Source of the DNA: Cristatella mucedo
Taxonomy: Eukaryota > Bryozoa > Phylactolaemata > Cristatellidae
Assembly (NCBI GenBank): GCA_009760855.2
Contig: WPIO01000437.1
Coordinates: 1-46,711 of the forward strand
Direction: 5' to 3'
Length of the DNA: 46,711 nucleotides
The translations under genes and the position numbers were made by a program. The notes under the pieces were generated by a model. The model saw only the letters and a program-made list of their open reading frames with translations. It was not told the DNA's origin and did not search any database. Positions 1-11,060 of this stretch are shown here, in pieces (within the stretch, counting starts at the first letter, position 1; each line of letters begins with the position of its first letter).

Positions 1-2072
1 GTGATAACTTGCTGCAGAGTGCGGTGCTTTGCATTAAGCCATTTACACTTGAATAACTTATTTTGCATGAGTTTACAGCAGATCGCACAATATCTAGAGA
101 CTTTAAATCCACCCGTCGAAGCTTGCATGAGCTGGCAGCAAAGTGCTGCACGTTGCTTAGGAAAATCGTACATGAAAAACACATTTCGAATGAGTTTGCA
201 GAAGATCGCGGAATGTAAAGACACCTCAATACTGCTCGATATGGCGTGTGATAACTTGTTGCGGAGTGTAGTGCCTTGCATTAAGCCATTCTCACTTAAA
301 TAACCTATTTTGCATGAGATAGCAGGAGCTTGCCCAATATCTAGATACTTTAATTCAACCCGTCAAAGCCTGCAGGAGCTGGCAGTAGAGTGCTCATCTT
401 TGCTTTAGGCAATCGCACTTGAAAAAACGAGTTTTGCTTGATTTTACAGCAGATCGCGGAACATAAACACACCTCGATACTCATCCTTATAGCTTGTGAG
501 AACTTGCGGCAGAGTGCTGTGCTTTGCATTAAGCCATTCACACTTGAATACCTTATTTTGCATGAGTTCACAGCAGATCGCACAATATCTAGATACTTCA
601 AATCAACCCGTCAAGGCATGAAGTAGCTCGGAGCAGAGTGCAGGCCTTGCTTTAGGCAATCGCACTTGAATAATTCAATTCGCTTGAGTTTGCAGCAGAT
701 CGCTGAATATAAAGACACCTCGATACTGCTCGTTATATCGTGTGATAACTTGCTGCAGATTGTGGAGCCTTGCATTAGGCCATTCACACTTGAATAGCTT
801 ATTTTGCATGACTTCACAGCAGATCGCACTATATCTAGATACTTTAAATCAACCCGTCAAGAGCATGCAGTCACCCGGAGATTAAGTGCAGGCCTTGCTT
901 TAGGCAATCGCACTTGAATAACTCATTTCGCTTGAGTTTGCAGCAGATCGCAGCATATAAAGACACCTCGATACTGCTCGTTATAGCGTGTGATAACTTG
1001 CTGCTGTGTGAGGCGCCTTGCATTAGGCCATTCACACTTGAATAGCTTATCTTGCATGAGTTCACAGCAGATCACACAATATCTAGATACTTTAAATCAA
1101 CCCACCAGAGCGTGCAGTAGTTTGCAGCATAATGCAGCTCCTTGCTTCAGGCAATCGCACTTGAATAACTCATTTCGGTTGAGTTTGCAGCTGATCGCGG
1201 AATATAAAGACATCTCGATGCTGCTCGTTATAGCGTGCCATAGCTTGCTGCAGAGTGGGGCGCCTACCATTAGGCCATTCACACTTGAATAACATTCTTT
1301 GGATGAGATCGCAGCAGATCGCACAATATCTAGATACTTTAAATCGACCCGTCTCAGCGTGCAGTAGCTTGCAGCAGACTGCAGCTCCTTAGTTTAAGCA
1401 ATCGCACATGAATATCTCATTTCGGTTCAGTTTGCAGCTGATCGGGGAACAGAAAGACACCTCGATACAGCTCCTTATATCGTGTGATAACTTGCTGCAG
1501 ATTGCGGCGCCTTGCATAAGGCCATTCACACTTGAATAGCTTACCTTGCATGAAAACCCAGCAGATCGCACCATATCTAGATACTTTAAATCCAATCCGC
1601 CGGGGCATGCTGCTGTTTGCAGCAAAATGCTGCTCCTTGCTTTAGGCAATCGCAATTGAATAAACTCATTTCGCTTGAGTTTGCAGCAAATCGCGTAAAT
1701 GTAAAGACACCTCGATACTGCTCTTTATAGCCGTGTGATGGCTTGCTTCAGATTGTAGCGCCTTGCATTAAGCCATTCACACTTGAATAGCTTATTTTGC
1801 ATGACTTCACAGCAGATTGCCCAATATCTAGACTTTAAATCGACCCGTCGAAGCGTGCAGTAGCTGCAGCAGCAGATTGCAGCTCTTTGCTTTAGGCAAT
1901 CGCAATTTGATAACTCATTTTGCTTGATTTTTGCAGCAGATCGCTGAATATGAAGACACCTCGATACTCAGCTCGTATAGCTTGTAATAACTTGCTGCAG
2001 AGTGCTGTCTTTGCTTGAGTTTGCAGCAGATCGCAGAACATAAAGATACCTCGATAATGCACCTCATTCCGT
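1..2072 (+). repeat. HOR block 1: a b c d e f g h i(truncated)
   Basis: Unit starts: a 1, b 248, c 496, d 742, e 990, f 1237, g 1484, h 1735, i 1984. The order is canonical but the last unit is only 89 bp, so the block is 2072 bp. The g and h units carry small insertions (251 and 249 bp). The h unit has a 3-base loss in atctagactttaaatc. The window edge coincides with the unit start, so the array most likely continues upstream. Confidence 0.9.
1984..2072 (+). repeat. Truncated type-i unit (89 bp)
   Basis: After gtaataacttgctgcag and agtgctgt the sequence jumps to ctttgcttgagtttgcag, which belongs to half B. About 158 bp are missing. The two joined sites in an intact unit, gagctttgcatt and gaactttgcttg, share ctttgc, so a deletion between short direct repeats explains the junction. 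The loss is not a multiple of the unit or half-unit. Confidence 0.8.
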
Positions 2073-3552
2073 GTGATAACTTGCTGCAGAGTGTGGTGCC
2101 TTGCATTAAGCCATTTACACTTGAATAACTTATTTTGCATGAGTTTACAGCAGATCGCACAATATCTAGAGACTTTAAATCCACCCGTCGAAGCTTGCAT
2201 GAGCTGGCAGCAGAGTGCTGCACGTTGCTTAGGGCAATCGTACTTAAAAAACACATTTCGAATGAGTTTGCAGAAGATCGCAGAATGTAAAGACACCTCA
2301 ATACTGCTCGTTATAGCGTGTGATAACTTGCTGCTGTGTGAGGCGCCTTGCATTAAGCCATTCACACTTGAATAGCTTATCATGCATGAGTTCACAGCAG
2401 ATCACACAATATCTAGATACTTTAAATCAACCCACCAGAGCTTGCAGTAGTTTGCAGCATAATGCAGCTCCTTGCTTCAGGCAATCGCACTTGAATAACT
2501 CATTTCGGTTGAGTTTGCAGCTGATCGCGGAATATAAAGACATCTCGATGCTGCTCGTTATAGCGTGCGATAGCTTGCTGCAGAGTGTGGCGCCTACCAT
2601 TCGGCCACTCACACTTGAATAACATTCTTTGGATGAGATCGCAGCAGATCGCACAATTTCTAGATACTTTAAATCGACCCGTCTCAGCTTGTGGTAGCTT
2701 GCAGCAGACTGCAGCTCCTTAGTTTAAGCAATCGCACATGAATATCTCATTTCGGTTAAGTTTGCAGCTGATCGGGGAACAGAAAGACACCTCGATACAG
2801 CTCGTTATAGCGTGTGATAACTTGCTGCTGTGTGAGGCGCCTTGCATAAGGCCATTCACACTGGAATAGCTTACCTTGCATGAAAACCCAGCAGATCGCA
2901 CCATTTCTAGATACTTTAAAACAATCCGCCGGGGCATGCTGTTGTTTGCACAAAAATGCACCTCCTTGCTTTAGGCAATCGCAATTGAATAACTCATTTT
3001 GCTTAAGTTTGCAGCAAATCGGTAAATATAAAGACACCTCGATACTGCTCTTTATAGCCGTGATGGCTTGCTTCAGATTGCTGCGTCTTGCATTTGGCCA
3101 TTCACTCTTAATTAGCTTATTTTGCATGACTTCACAGCAGATCGCACAATATCTAGATACTTTCAATCGACCCGTCAGAGCGTGCAGTAGCTTGCAGCAG
3201 AGTGCAGCTCCTTGCTTTAGGCAATCGCAATTTGATAACTCATTCCGCTTGCGTTTGAAGCAGATCTCTGAATATGAAGACACCTCAATAGAGCACGTAA
3301 TAGCCTGTAATAAGTTGCTGCAGAGTTCTGAGCTTTGCATTAAGCCATTCACACTTGAATAGCTTCTTTGCATGAGTTCAGAGCAGATCGCACAATATCT
3401 AGCTACTTTAAATCCAACCGTCGAAGCATGCAGGAGCTAGCAGCAGAGTGCTGCACCTTGGTTTAGGCAATCACACTTGAATAACGAACTTTGATTGATT
3501 TTGCAGCATATCGCAGAACATAAAGATACCTCGATACTGCACCTCATTCCGT
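2073..3552 (+). repeat. HOR block 2: 6-mer a e f g h i
   Basis: Unit starts: a 2073, e 2320, f 2567, g 2814, h 3060, i 3307; total 1480 bp. Types b, c and d are missing. The end of the a unit reads ctcgttatagcgt, the type-d ending, instead of ctcgatatggcgt, so the exchange lies near 2294-2312, and phase is kept. The g unit begins with the type-e start ctgctgtgtgaggcgcc and then continues as g, a sign of a short conversion tract. Confidence 0.9.
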
Positions 3553-6500
3553 GTGATAACTTGCTGCAGAGTGCGGTGCCTTGCATTAAGCCATTTACAC
3601 TTGAATAACTTATTTTGCATGAGTTTACAGCAGATCGCACAATATCTAGAGACTTTAAATCCACCCGTCGAAGCTTGCATGAGCTGGCAGCAGAGTGCTG
3701 CACGTTGCTTAGGGCAATCGTACTTAAAAAAACACATTTCGAATGAGTTTGCAGAAGATCGCGGAATGTAAAGACACCTCAATACTGCTCGATATGGCGT
3801 GTGATAACTTGTTGCTGAGTGTAGTGCCTTGCATTAAGCCATTCTCACTTGAATAACCTATTTTGCATGAGATAGCAGGAGATTGCCCAATTTCTAGATA
3901 CTTTAATTCAACCCGTCGAAGCGTGCAGGAGCTGGCAGCAGAGTGCTCATCTTTGCTTTAGGCAATCGCACTTGAAAAACGAATTTTGCTTGATTTTTAA
4001 GCAGATCGCGGAACATAAACACACCTCGATACTCATCCTTATAGCTTGTGAGAACTTGCGGCAGAGTGCTGTGCTTTGTATTAAGCCATTCACACTTGAA
4101 TACCTTATTTTGCATGAGTTCACAGCAGATCGCACAATATCTAGATACTTCAAATCAACCCGTCAAGGCATGAAGTAGCTCGGAGCAGAGTGCAGGCCTT
4201 GCTTTAGGCAATCGCACTTGAATAATTCAATTCGCTTGAGTTTGCAGCAGATCGCTGAATATAAAGACTCCTCGATACTGCTCGTTATATCGTGTGATAA
4301 CTTGCTGCAGATAGTGGAGCCTTGCATTAGGCCATTCACACTTGAATAGCTTATTTTGCATGACTTCACAGCAGATCGCACTATATCTAGATACTTTAAA
4401 TCAACCCGTGAAGTCATGCAGTCACCCGGAGATTAGTGCAGGCCTTGCTTTAGGCAATCGCACTTGAATAACTCATTTCACTTGAGTTTGCAGCAGATCG
4501 CAGCATATTAAGACACCTCGATACTGCTCGTTATAGCGTGTTATAACTTGCTGCTGTGTGAGGCGCCTTGCATTAAGCCATTCACACTTGAATAGCTTAT
4601 CTTGCATGAGTTCACAGCAGATCACACAATATCTAGATACTTTAAATCAACCCGTCAAGGCATGAAGTAGCTCGGAGCAGAGTGCAGGCCTTGCTTTAGG
4701 CAATCGCACTTGAATAATTCAATTCGCTTGAGTTTGCAGCTGATCGCTGAATATAAAGACATCTCGATACTGCTCGTTATATCGTGTGATAACTTGCTGC
4801 AGATTGTGAAGCCTTGCATTAGGCCATTCACACTTGAATAGCTTATTTTGCATGACTTCACAGCAGATTGCACTATATCTAGATGCTTCAAATCAACCCG
4901 TCAAGTCATGCAGTCACCCGGAGATTAGTGCAGGCCTTGCTTTAGGCAATCGCACTTGAATTACTCATTTCGCTTGAGTTTGCAGCAGATCGCAGCATAT
5001 TAAGACACCTCGATACTGCTCGTTATAGCGTGTCATAACTTGCTGCTGTGTGAGGCGCCTTGCATTAAGCCATTCACACTTGAATAGCTTATCTTGCATG
5101 AGTTCACAGCAGATCACACAATATCTAGATACTTTAAATCAACCCACCAGAGCGTGCAGTAGTTTGCAGCATAATGCAGCTCCTTGCTTAAGGCAATCGC
5201 ACTTGAATAACTCATTTCGGTTGAGTTTGCAGCAGATCGCAGAATATTAAGACACCTCGATACTGCTCGTTATAGCGTGTGATAACTTGCTGCAGTGTGA
5301 GGCGCCTTGCATTAAGGCATATACACTTGAATAGCTTATCTCGCATGAGCTTACAGCAGATCGCACAATATCTAGATACTTTAAATCAACCCACCAGAGC
5401 GAGCAGTTGTTTGCACCATAATGCAGCTCCTTGCTTTAGGCAATCGCACTTAAATAACTCATTTCGGTTGAGTTTGCAGCTGATCGCGGAATATAAAGAC
5501 ATCTCGATACTGCTCGTTATAGCGTGTGATAACTTGCTGCTGTGTGAGGCGCCTTGCATAAAGCCATTCACACTTGAATAGCTTATCTTGCATGAGTTCA
5601 CAGCAGATCACACAATATCTAGATACTTTAAATCAACCCACCAGAGCGTGCAGTAGTTTGCAGCATAATGCAGCTCCTTGCTTCAGGCAATCGCACTTGA
5701 ATAACTCATTTCGGTTGAGTTTGCAGCAGATCGCAGAATATAAAGACACCTCGATACTGCTCGTTATAGCGTGTGATAACTTGCTGCTGTGTGAGGCGCC
5801 TTGCATTAAGCAATTCACACTTGAATAGCTTATCTTGCATGAGTTCACAGCAGATCACACAATATCTAGATACTTTAAATAAACCCACCAGAGCGTGCAG
5901 TAGTTTGCAGCATAATGCAGCTCCTTGCTTCAGGCAATCGCACTTGAATAACTCATTTCGGTTGAGTTTGCAGCTGATCGCAGAATATAAAGACATCGTG
6001 GTAGCTTGCAGCAGAGTGCAGCTCCTTGGTTTAAGCAATCGCACATGAATACCTCATTTCGGTTATGTTTGCAGCTGATCGGGGAACAGAAAGACACCTC
6101 GATACAGCTCGTTATATCGTGTGATAACTTGCTGCAGATTGCGGCGCCTTGCATAAGGCCATTCACACTTGAATAGCTTATCTTGCATGAAAACCCAGCA
6201 GATCGCACCATATGTAGATACTTTAAACCAATCCGCCGGGGCATGCTGTTGTTTGCACCAAAATGCACCTCCTTGCTTTAGGCAATCGCAATTGAATAAC
6301 TCATTTTGCTTGAGTTTGCAGCAAATCGGCAAATACAAAGACACCTCGATACTGCTCTTTATTGCCGTGATGGCTTGCTTCAGATTGCGGCGCCTTGCAT
6401 AAGGCCATTCACACTTGATTAGCTTATTTTGCATGACTTCACAGCAGATCGCACAATATCTAGATACTTTCAATCGACCCGTCAGAGCGTGCAGTAGCTT

Positions 6501-6859
6501 GCAGCAGAGTGCAGCTCCTTGCTTTAGGCAATCGCAATTTGATAACTCATTCCGCTTGCGTTTGCAGCAGATCTCTGAATATGAAGACACCTCAATAGAG
6601 CTCGTATTAGCCTGTAATAAGTTGCTGCAGAGTTCTGAGCTTTGCATTAAGCCATTCACACTTGAATAGCTTTTTTGCATGAGTTCACAGCAGATCGCAC
6701 AATATCTAGATACTTTAAATCCAACCGTCGAAGCATGCAGGAGCTAGCAGCAGAGTGCTGCACCTTGGTTCAGACAATCACACTTGAATAACGAACTTTG
6801 ATTGATTTTGCAGCATATCGCAGAACATAAAGACACCTCGATACTGCATCTCATTCCGT
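3553..6859 (+). repeat. HOR block 3: expanded block with repeated d and e units
   Basis: Unit starts: a 3553, b 3801, c 4048, d 4294, e/c fusion 4540, d 4786, e 5032, e 5279, e 5526, e/f fusion 5773, g 6121, h 6367, i 6614; total 3307 bp. This is the longest block. The e/c fusion starts as e (ctgctgtgtgaggcg) and becomes c (aaggcatgaagtagctcgg), which returns the series to d. Three e units and the e part of the e/f fusion follow one another. The e copy at 5279 has its own variants (ctgcagtgtgaggcg, aaggcatatacac, cttatctcgcatgagc). Confidence 0.88.
5773..6120 (+). repeat. Out-of-phase e/f fusion (348 bp)
   Basis: A full type-e beginning runs to ataaagacat, then joins cgtggtagcttgcagcag from half A of type f at about 5997. 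The fused element is 348 bp, 1.4 units, so about 146 bp of e-plus-f sequence are missing. The join shares at most one or two bases. Confidence 0.8.
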
Positions 6860-7847
6860 GTGATAACTTGCTGCAGAGTGCGGTGCCTTGCATTAAGCCA
6901 TTTACACTTGAATAACTTATTTTGCATGAGTTTACAGCAGATCGCACAATATCTAGAGACTTTAAATCCACCCGTCGAAGCTTGCATGAGCTGGCAGCAG
7001 AGTGGTGCACGTTGCTTAGGGCAATCGTACTTAGAAAACACATTTCGAATGAGTTTGCAGAAGATCGCGGAATGTAAAGACACCTCAATACTGCTCGATA
7101 TGGCGTGTGATAACTTGTTGCGGAGTGTAGTGCCTTGCATTAAGCCATTCTCACTTGAATAACCTATTTTGCATGAGATAGCAGGAGATTGCCCAATTTC
7201 TAGATACTTTAATTCAACCCGTCGAAGCGTGCAGGAGCTGGCAGCAGAGTGCTCATCTTTGCTTTAGGCAATCGCACTTGAAAAACGAATTTTGCTTGAT
7301 TTTTCAGCAGATCGCGGAACATAAACACACCTCGATACTCATCCTTATAGCTTGTGAGAACTTGCGGCAGAGTGCTGTGCCTTTGCATTAAGCCATTCAC
7401 ACTTGAATACCTTATTTTGCATGAGTTTCACAGCAGATCGCACAATATCTAGATACTTCAAATCAACCCGTCAAGGCATGAAGTAGCTCGGAGCAGAGTG
7501 CAGGCCTTGCTTTAGGCAATCGCACTTGAATAATTCAATTCGCTTGAGTTTGCAGCAGATCGCTGAATATAAAGACACCTCGATACTGCTCGTTATATCG
7601 TGTGATAACTTGCTGCAGATTGTGGAGCCTTGCATTAGGCCATTCACACTTGAATAGCTTTTTTGCATGAGTTCACAGCAGATCGCACAATATCTAGATA
7701 CTTTAAATCCAACCGTCGAAGCATGCAGGAGCTAGCAGCAGAGTGCTGCACCTTGGTTCAGACAATCACACTTGAATAACGAACTTTGCTTGATTTTGCA
7801 GCATATCGCAGAACATAAAGATACCTCGATACTGCACCTTATTCCGT
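6860..7847 (+). repeat. HOR block 4: 4-mer a b c d/i
   Basis: Unit starts: a 6860, b 7107, c 7354, d/i fusion 7602; total 988 bp, almost exactly four units. The last unit starts as d (cagattgtggagcc, cattaggcc) and continues as i (agcttttttgcatgagttc, ccaaccgtcgaagcatg). The exchange lies within the shared stretch at about 7641-7660. Five units were removed without loss of phase. The a unit has agtggtgcacg where other copies have agtgctgcacg. Confidence 0.9.
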
Positions 7848-10071
7848 GTGATAACTTGCTGCAGAGTGCGGTGCCTTGCATTAAGCCATTTACACTTGAA
7901 TAACTTATTTTGCATGAGTTTACAGCAGATCGCACAATATCTAGAGACTTTAAATCAACCCGTCGAAGCTTGCAGGAGCTGGCAGCAGAGTGCAGCACCT
8001 TGCTTCAGGCAATCGCACTTGAATAACTCATTTCGGTTGAGTTTGCAGAAGATCGCGGAATGTAAAGAGATCTCAATACTGCTGGTTATGGCGTGTGACA
8101 ACTTGCTGCGGAGTGTAGTGCCTTGCATTAAGCCATTCACACTTGAATAACCTATTTTGCATGAGATAGCAGGAGCTTGCCCAATATCTAGATACTTTAA
8201 TTCAACCCGTCAAAGCCTGCAGGAGCTGGCAGTAGAGTGCTCATCTTTGCTTTAGGCAATCGCACTTGAAAAACGAGTTTTGCTTGATTTTTTCAGCAGA
8301 TCGCGGAACATGAACACACCTCGATACTCATCCTCATAGCTTGTGATAACATGCGGCAGAGTGCTGTGCTTTGCATTAAGCCATTCACACTTGAATACCT
8401 TATTTTGCATGAGTTCACAGCAGATCGCACAATATCTAGATACTTCAAATCAACCCGTCAAGGCATGAAGTAGCTCGGAGCAGAGTGCAGGCCTTGCTTT
8501 AGGCAATCGCACTTTAATAATTCAATTCGCTTGAGTTTGCAGCTGATCGCTGAATATAAAGACACCTCGATACTGCTCGTTATATCGTGTGATAACTTGC
8601 TGCAGATTGTGGAGCCTTGCATTAGGCCATTCACACTTGAATAGCTTATTTTGCATGACTTCACAGCAGATCGCACTATATCTGGATGCTTTAAATCAAC
8701 CCGTCAAGTCATGCAGTCACCCGGAGATTAGTGCAGGCCTTGCTTTAGGCAATCGCACTTGAATAACTCATTTCGCTTGAGTTTGCAGCAGATCGCAGCA
8801 TATTAAGACACCTCGATACTGCTCGTTATAGCGTGTGATAACTTGCTGCTGTGTGAGGCGCCTTGCATTAAGCCATTCACACTTGAATAGCTTATCTTGC
8901 ATGAGTTCACAGCAGATCACACAATATCTAGATACTTTAAATCAACCCACCAGAGCGTGCAGTAGTTTGCAGCATAATGCAGCTCCTTGCTTCAGGCAAT
9001 CGCACTTGAATAACTCATTTCGGTTGAGTTTGCAGCTGATCGCGGAATATAAAGACATCTCGATGCTGCTCGTTATAGCGTGCGATAGCTTGCTGCAGAG
9101 TGGGGCGCCTACCATTAGGCCATTCACACTTGAATAACATTCTTTGGATGAGATCGCAGCAGATCGCACAATATCTAGATACTTTAAATCGACCCGTCTC
9201 AGCGTGTGGTAGCTTGCAGCAGACTGCAGCTCCTTAGTTTAAGCAATCGCACATGAATATCTCATTTCGGTTCAGTTTGCAGCTGATCGGGGAACAGAAA
9301 GACACCTCGATACAGCTCGTTATATCGTGTGATAACTTGCTGCAGATTGCGGCGCCTTGCATAAGGCCATTCACACTTGAATAGCTTACCTTGCATGAAA
9401 ACCCAGCAGATCGCACCATATCTAGATACTTTAAACCAATCCGCCGGGGCATGCTGTTGTTTGCACAAAAATGCACCTCCTTGCTTTAGGCAATCGCAAT
9501 TGAATAACTCATTTTGCTTGAGTTTGCAGCAAATCGTAAATATAAAGACACCTCGATACTGCTCTTTATAGCCGTGATGGCTTGCTTCAGATTGCTGCGC
9601 CTTGCATAAGGCCATTCACACTTGATTAGCTTATTTTGCATGACTTCACAGCAGATCGCACAATATCTAGATACTTTTAATCGACCCGTCAGAGAGTGCA
9701 GTAGCTTGCAGCAGAGTGCAGCTCCTTGCTTTAGGCAATCGCAATTTGATAACTCATTCCGCTTGCGTTTGCAGCAGATCTCTGAATATGAAGACACCTC
9801 AATAGAGCTCGTATTAGCCTGTAATAAGTTGCTGCAGAGTTCTGAGCTTTGCATTAAGCCATTCACACTTGAATAGCTTCTTTGCATGAGTTCACAGCAG
9901 ATCGCACAATATCTAGCTACTTTAAATCCAACCGTCGAAGCATGCAGGAGCTAGCAGCAGAGTGCTGTGCTGCACCTTGGTTTAGGCAATCACACTTGAA
10001 TAACGAACTTTGATTGATTTTGCAGCATATCGCAGAACATAAAGATACCTTGATACTGCACCTCATTCCGT
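7848..10071 (+). repeat. HOR block 5: 9-mer a/j b-prime c d e f g h i
   Basis: Unit starts: a/j 7848, b-like 8095, c 8343, d 8589, e 8835, f 9082, g 9329, h 9574, i 9821; total 2224 bp. The first unit starts as type a and turns into type j in its second half (cttcaggcaatcgcac, catttcggttgag, gcagaagatcgcgg). The next unit has ccattcacac, as b-prime. So this 9-mer is best read as an 11-mer that lost two units. The h unit lost bases at atcgtaaatata, and the i unit carries a 5-bp duplication at 9964-9973. Confidence 0.88.
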
Positions 10072-10565
10072 GTGATAACTTGCTGCAGAGTGCGGTGCCT
10101 TGCATTAAGCCATTTACACTTGAATAACTTATTTTGCATGAGTTTACAGCAGATCGCACAATATCTAGAGACTTTAAATCCACCCGTCGAAGCTTGCATG
10201 AGCTGGCAGCAGAGTGCTGCACGTTGCTTAGGGCAATCGTACTTAAAAAATACATTTCGAATGAGTTTGCAGGAGATCGCGGAATGTAAAGACACCTCAA
10301 TACTGCTCGATATGGCGTGTGATAACTTTTTGCGGAGTGTAGTGCCTTGCATTAAGCCAATCTCACTTGAATAACCTATTTTGCATGAGATAGCAGGAGA
10401 TGGCCCAATATCTAGATACTTTAATTCAACCCGTCGAAGCGTGCAGGAGCTGGCAGCAGAGTGCTAATCTTTGCTTTAGGCAATCGCACTTGAAAAACGA
10501 ATTTTGCTTGATTTTTCAGCAGATCGCGGAACATAAACACACCTCGATACTCATCCTTATAGCTT

Positions 10566-10811
10566 GTGATAACTTGCGGCAGAGTGCTGATCCTTGCATT
10601 AAGCCATTCCCACTTGAATAGCTGATTTTGCTTTGTCTACAGCAGATCGCACAATATCTAGATACTTTAAATCAACCAGCCAGTGTGTGCAGTAGTTTGC
10701 AGCATAATGCAGCACCTTGCTTCAGGCAATCGCACTTGAATAACTCATTTCGGTTGAGTTTGCAGAAGATCGCGGAATGTAAAGACATCTCAATACTGCT
10801 CGTTATGGCGT
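10566..10811 (+). repeat. Unit type j (reference copy), extra unit of the 11-mer HOR
   Basis: Found only in 11-mer blocks, plus its second half in a fusion at 7848. Half A is distinctive: agtgctgatccttgc, ccattcccac, gctgattttgctttgtctac and ccagtgtgtgcag. Half B looks like type e at its start (cttcaggcaatcgcac, catttcggttgag) and like type a at its end (gcagaagatcgcggaatg, ctcaatactgctcg, tatggcgt). It stands where a second type-a unit would be, so it may be a diverged or chimeric a-type unit. Confidence 0.85.
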
Positions 10812-11060
10812 GTGATAACTTGCTGGGGAGTGTAGTGCCTTGCATTAAGCCATTCACACTTGAATAACCTATTTTGCACGAGATAGCAGGAAATTGCCCA
10901 ATATCTAGATACTTTAATTCACCCGTCGACGCGTGCAGGAGCTGGCAGCAGAGTGCTCATCTTTGCTTTAGGCAATCGCACTTGAAAAAAAACGAATTTT
11001 GCTTGATTTTTCAGCAGATCGCGGAACATAAACACACCTCGATACTCATCCTTATAGCTT
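10812..11060 (+). repeat. Unit type b-prime (reference copy), second b-like unit of the 11-mer HOR
   Basis: Close to type b but with gctggggagtgtagtgcc, ccattcacac instead of ccattctcac, tgcacgagatagcaggaaat and taattcacccgtcg (two bases shorter). It always follows j. In the blocks at 35070 and 42481 a derived form carries gaagtatgaaggagctggt and atcgaacttg, which ties these two blocks together. Confidence 0.85.
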
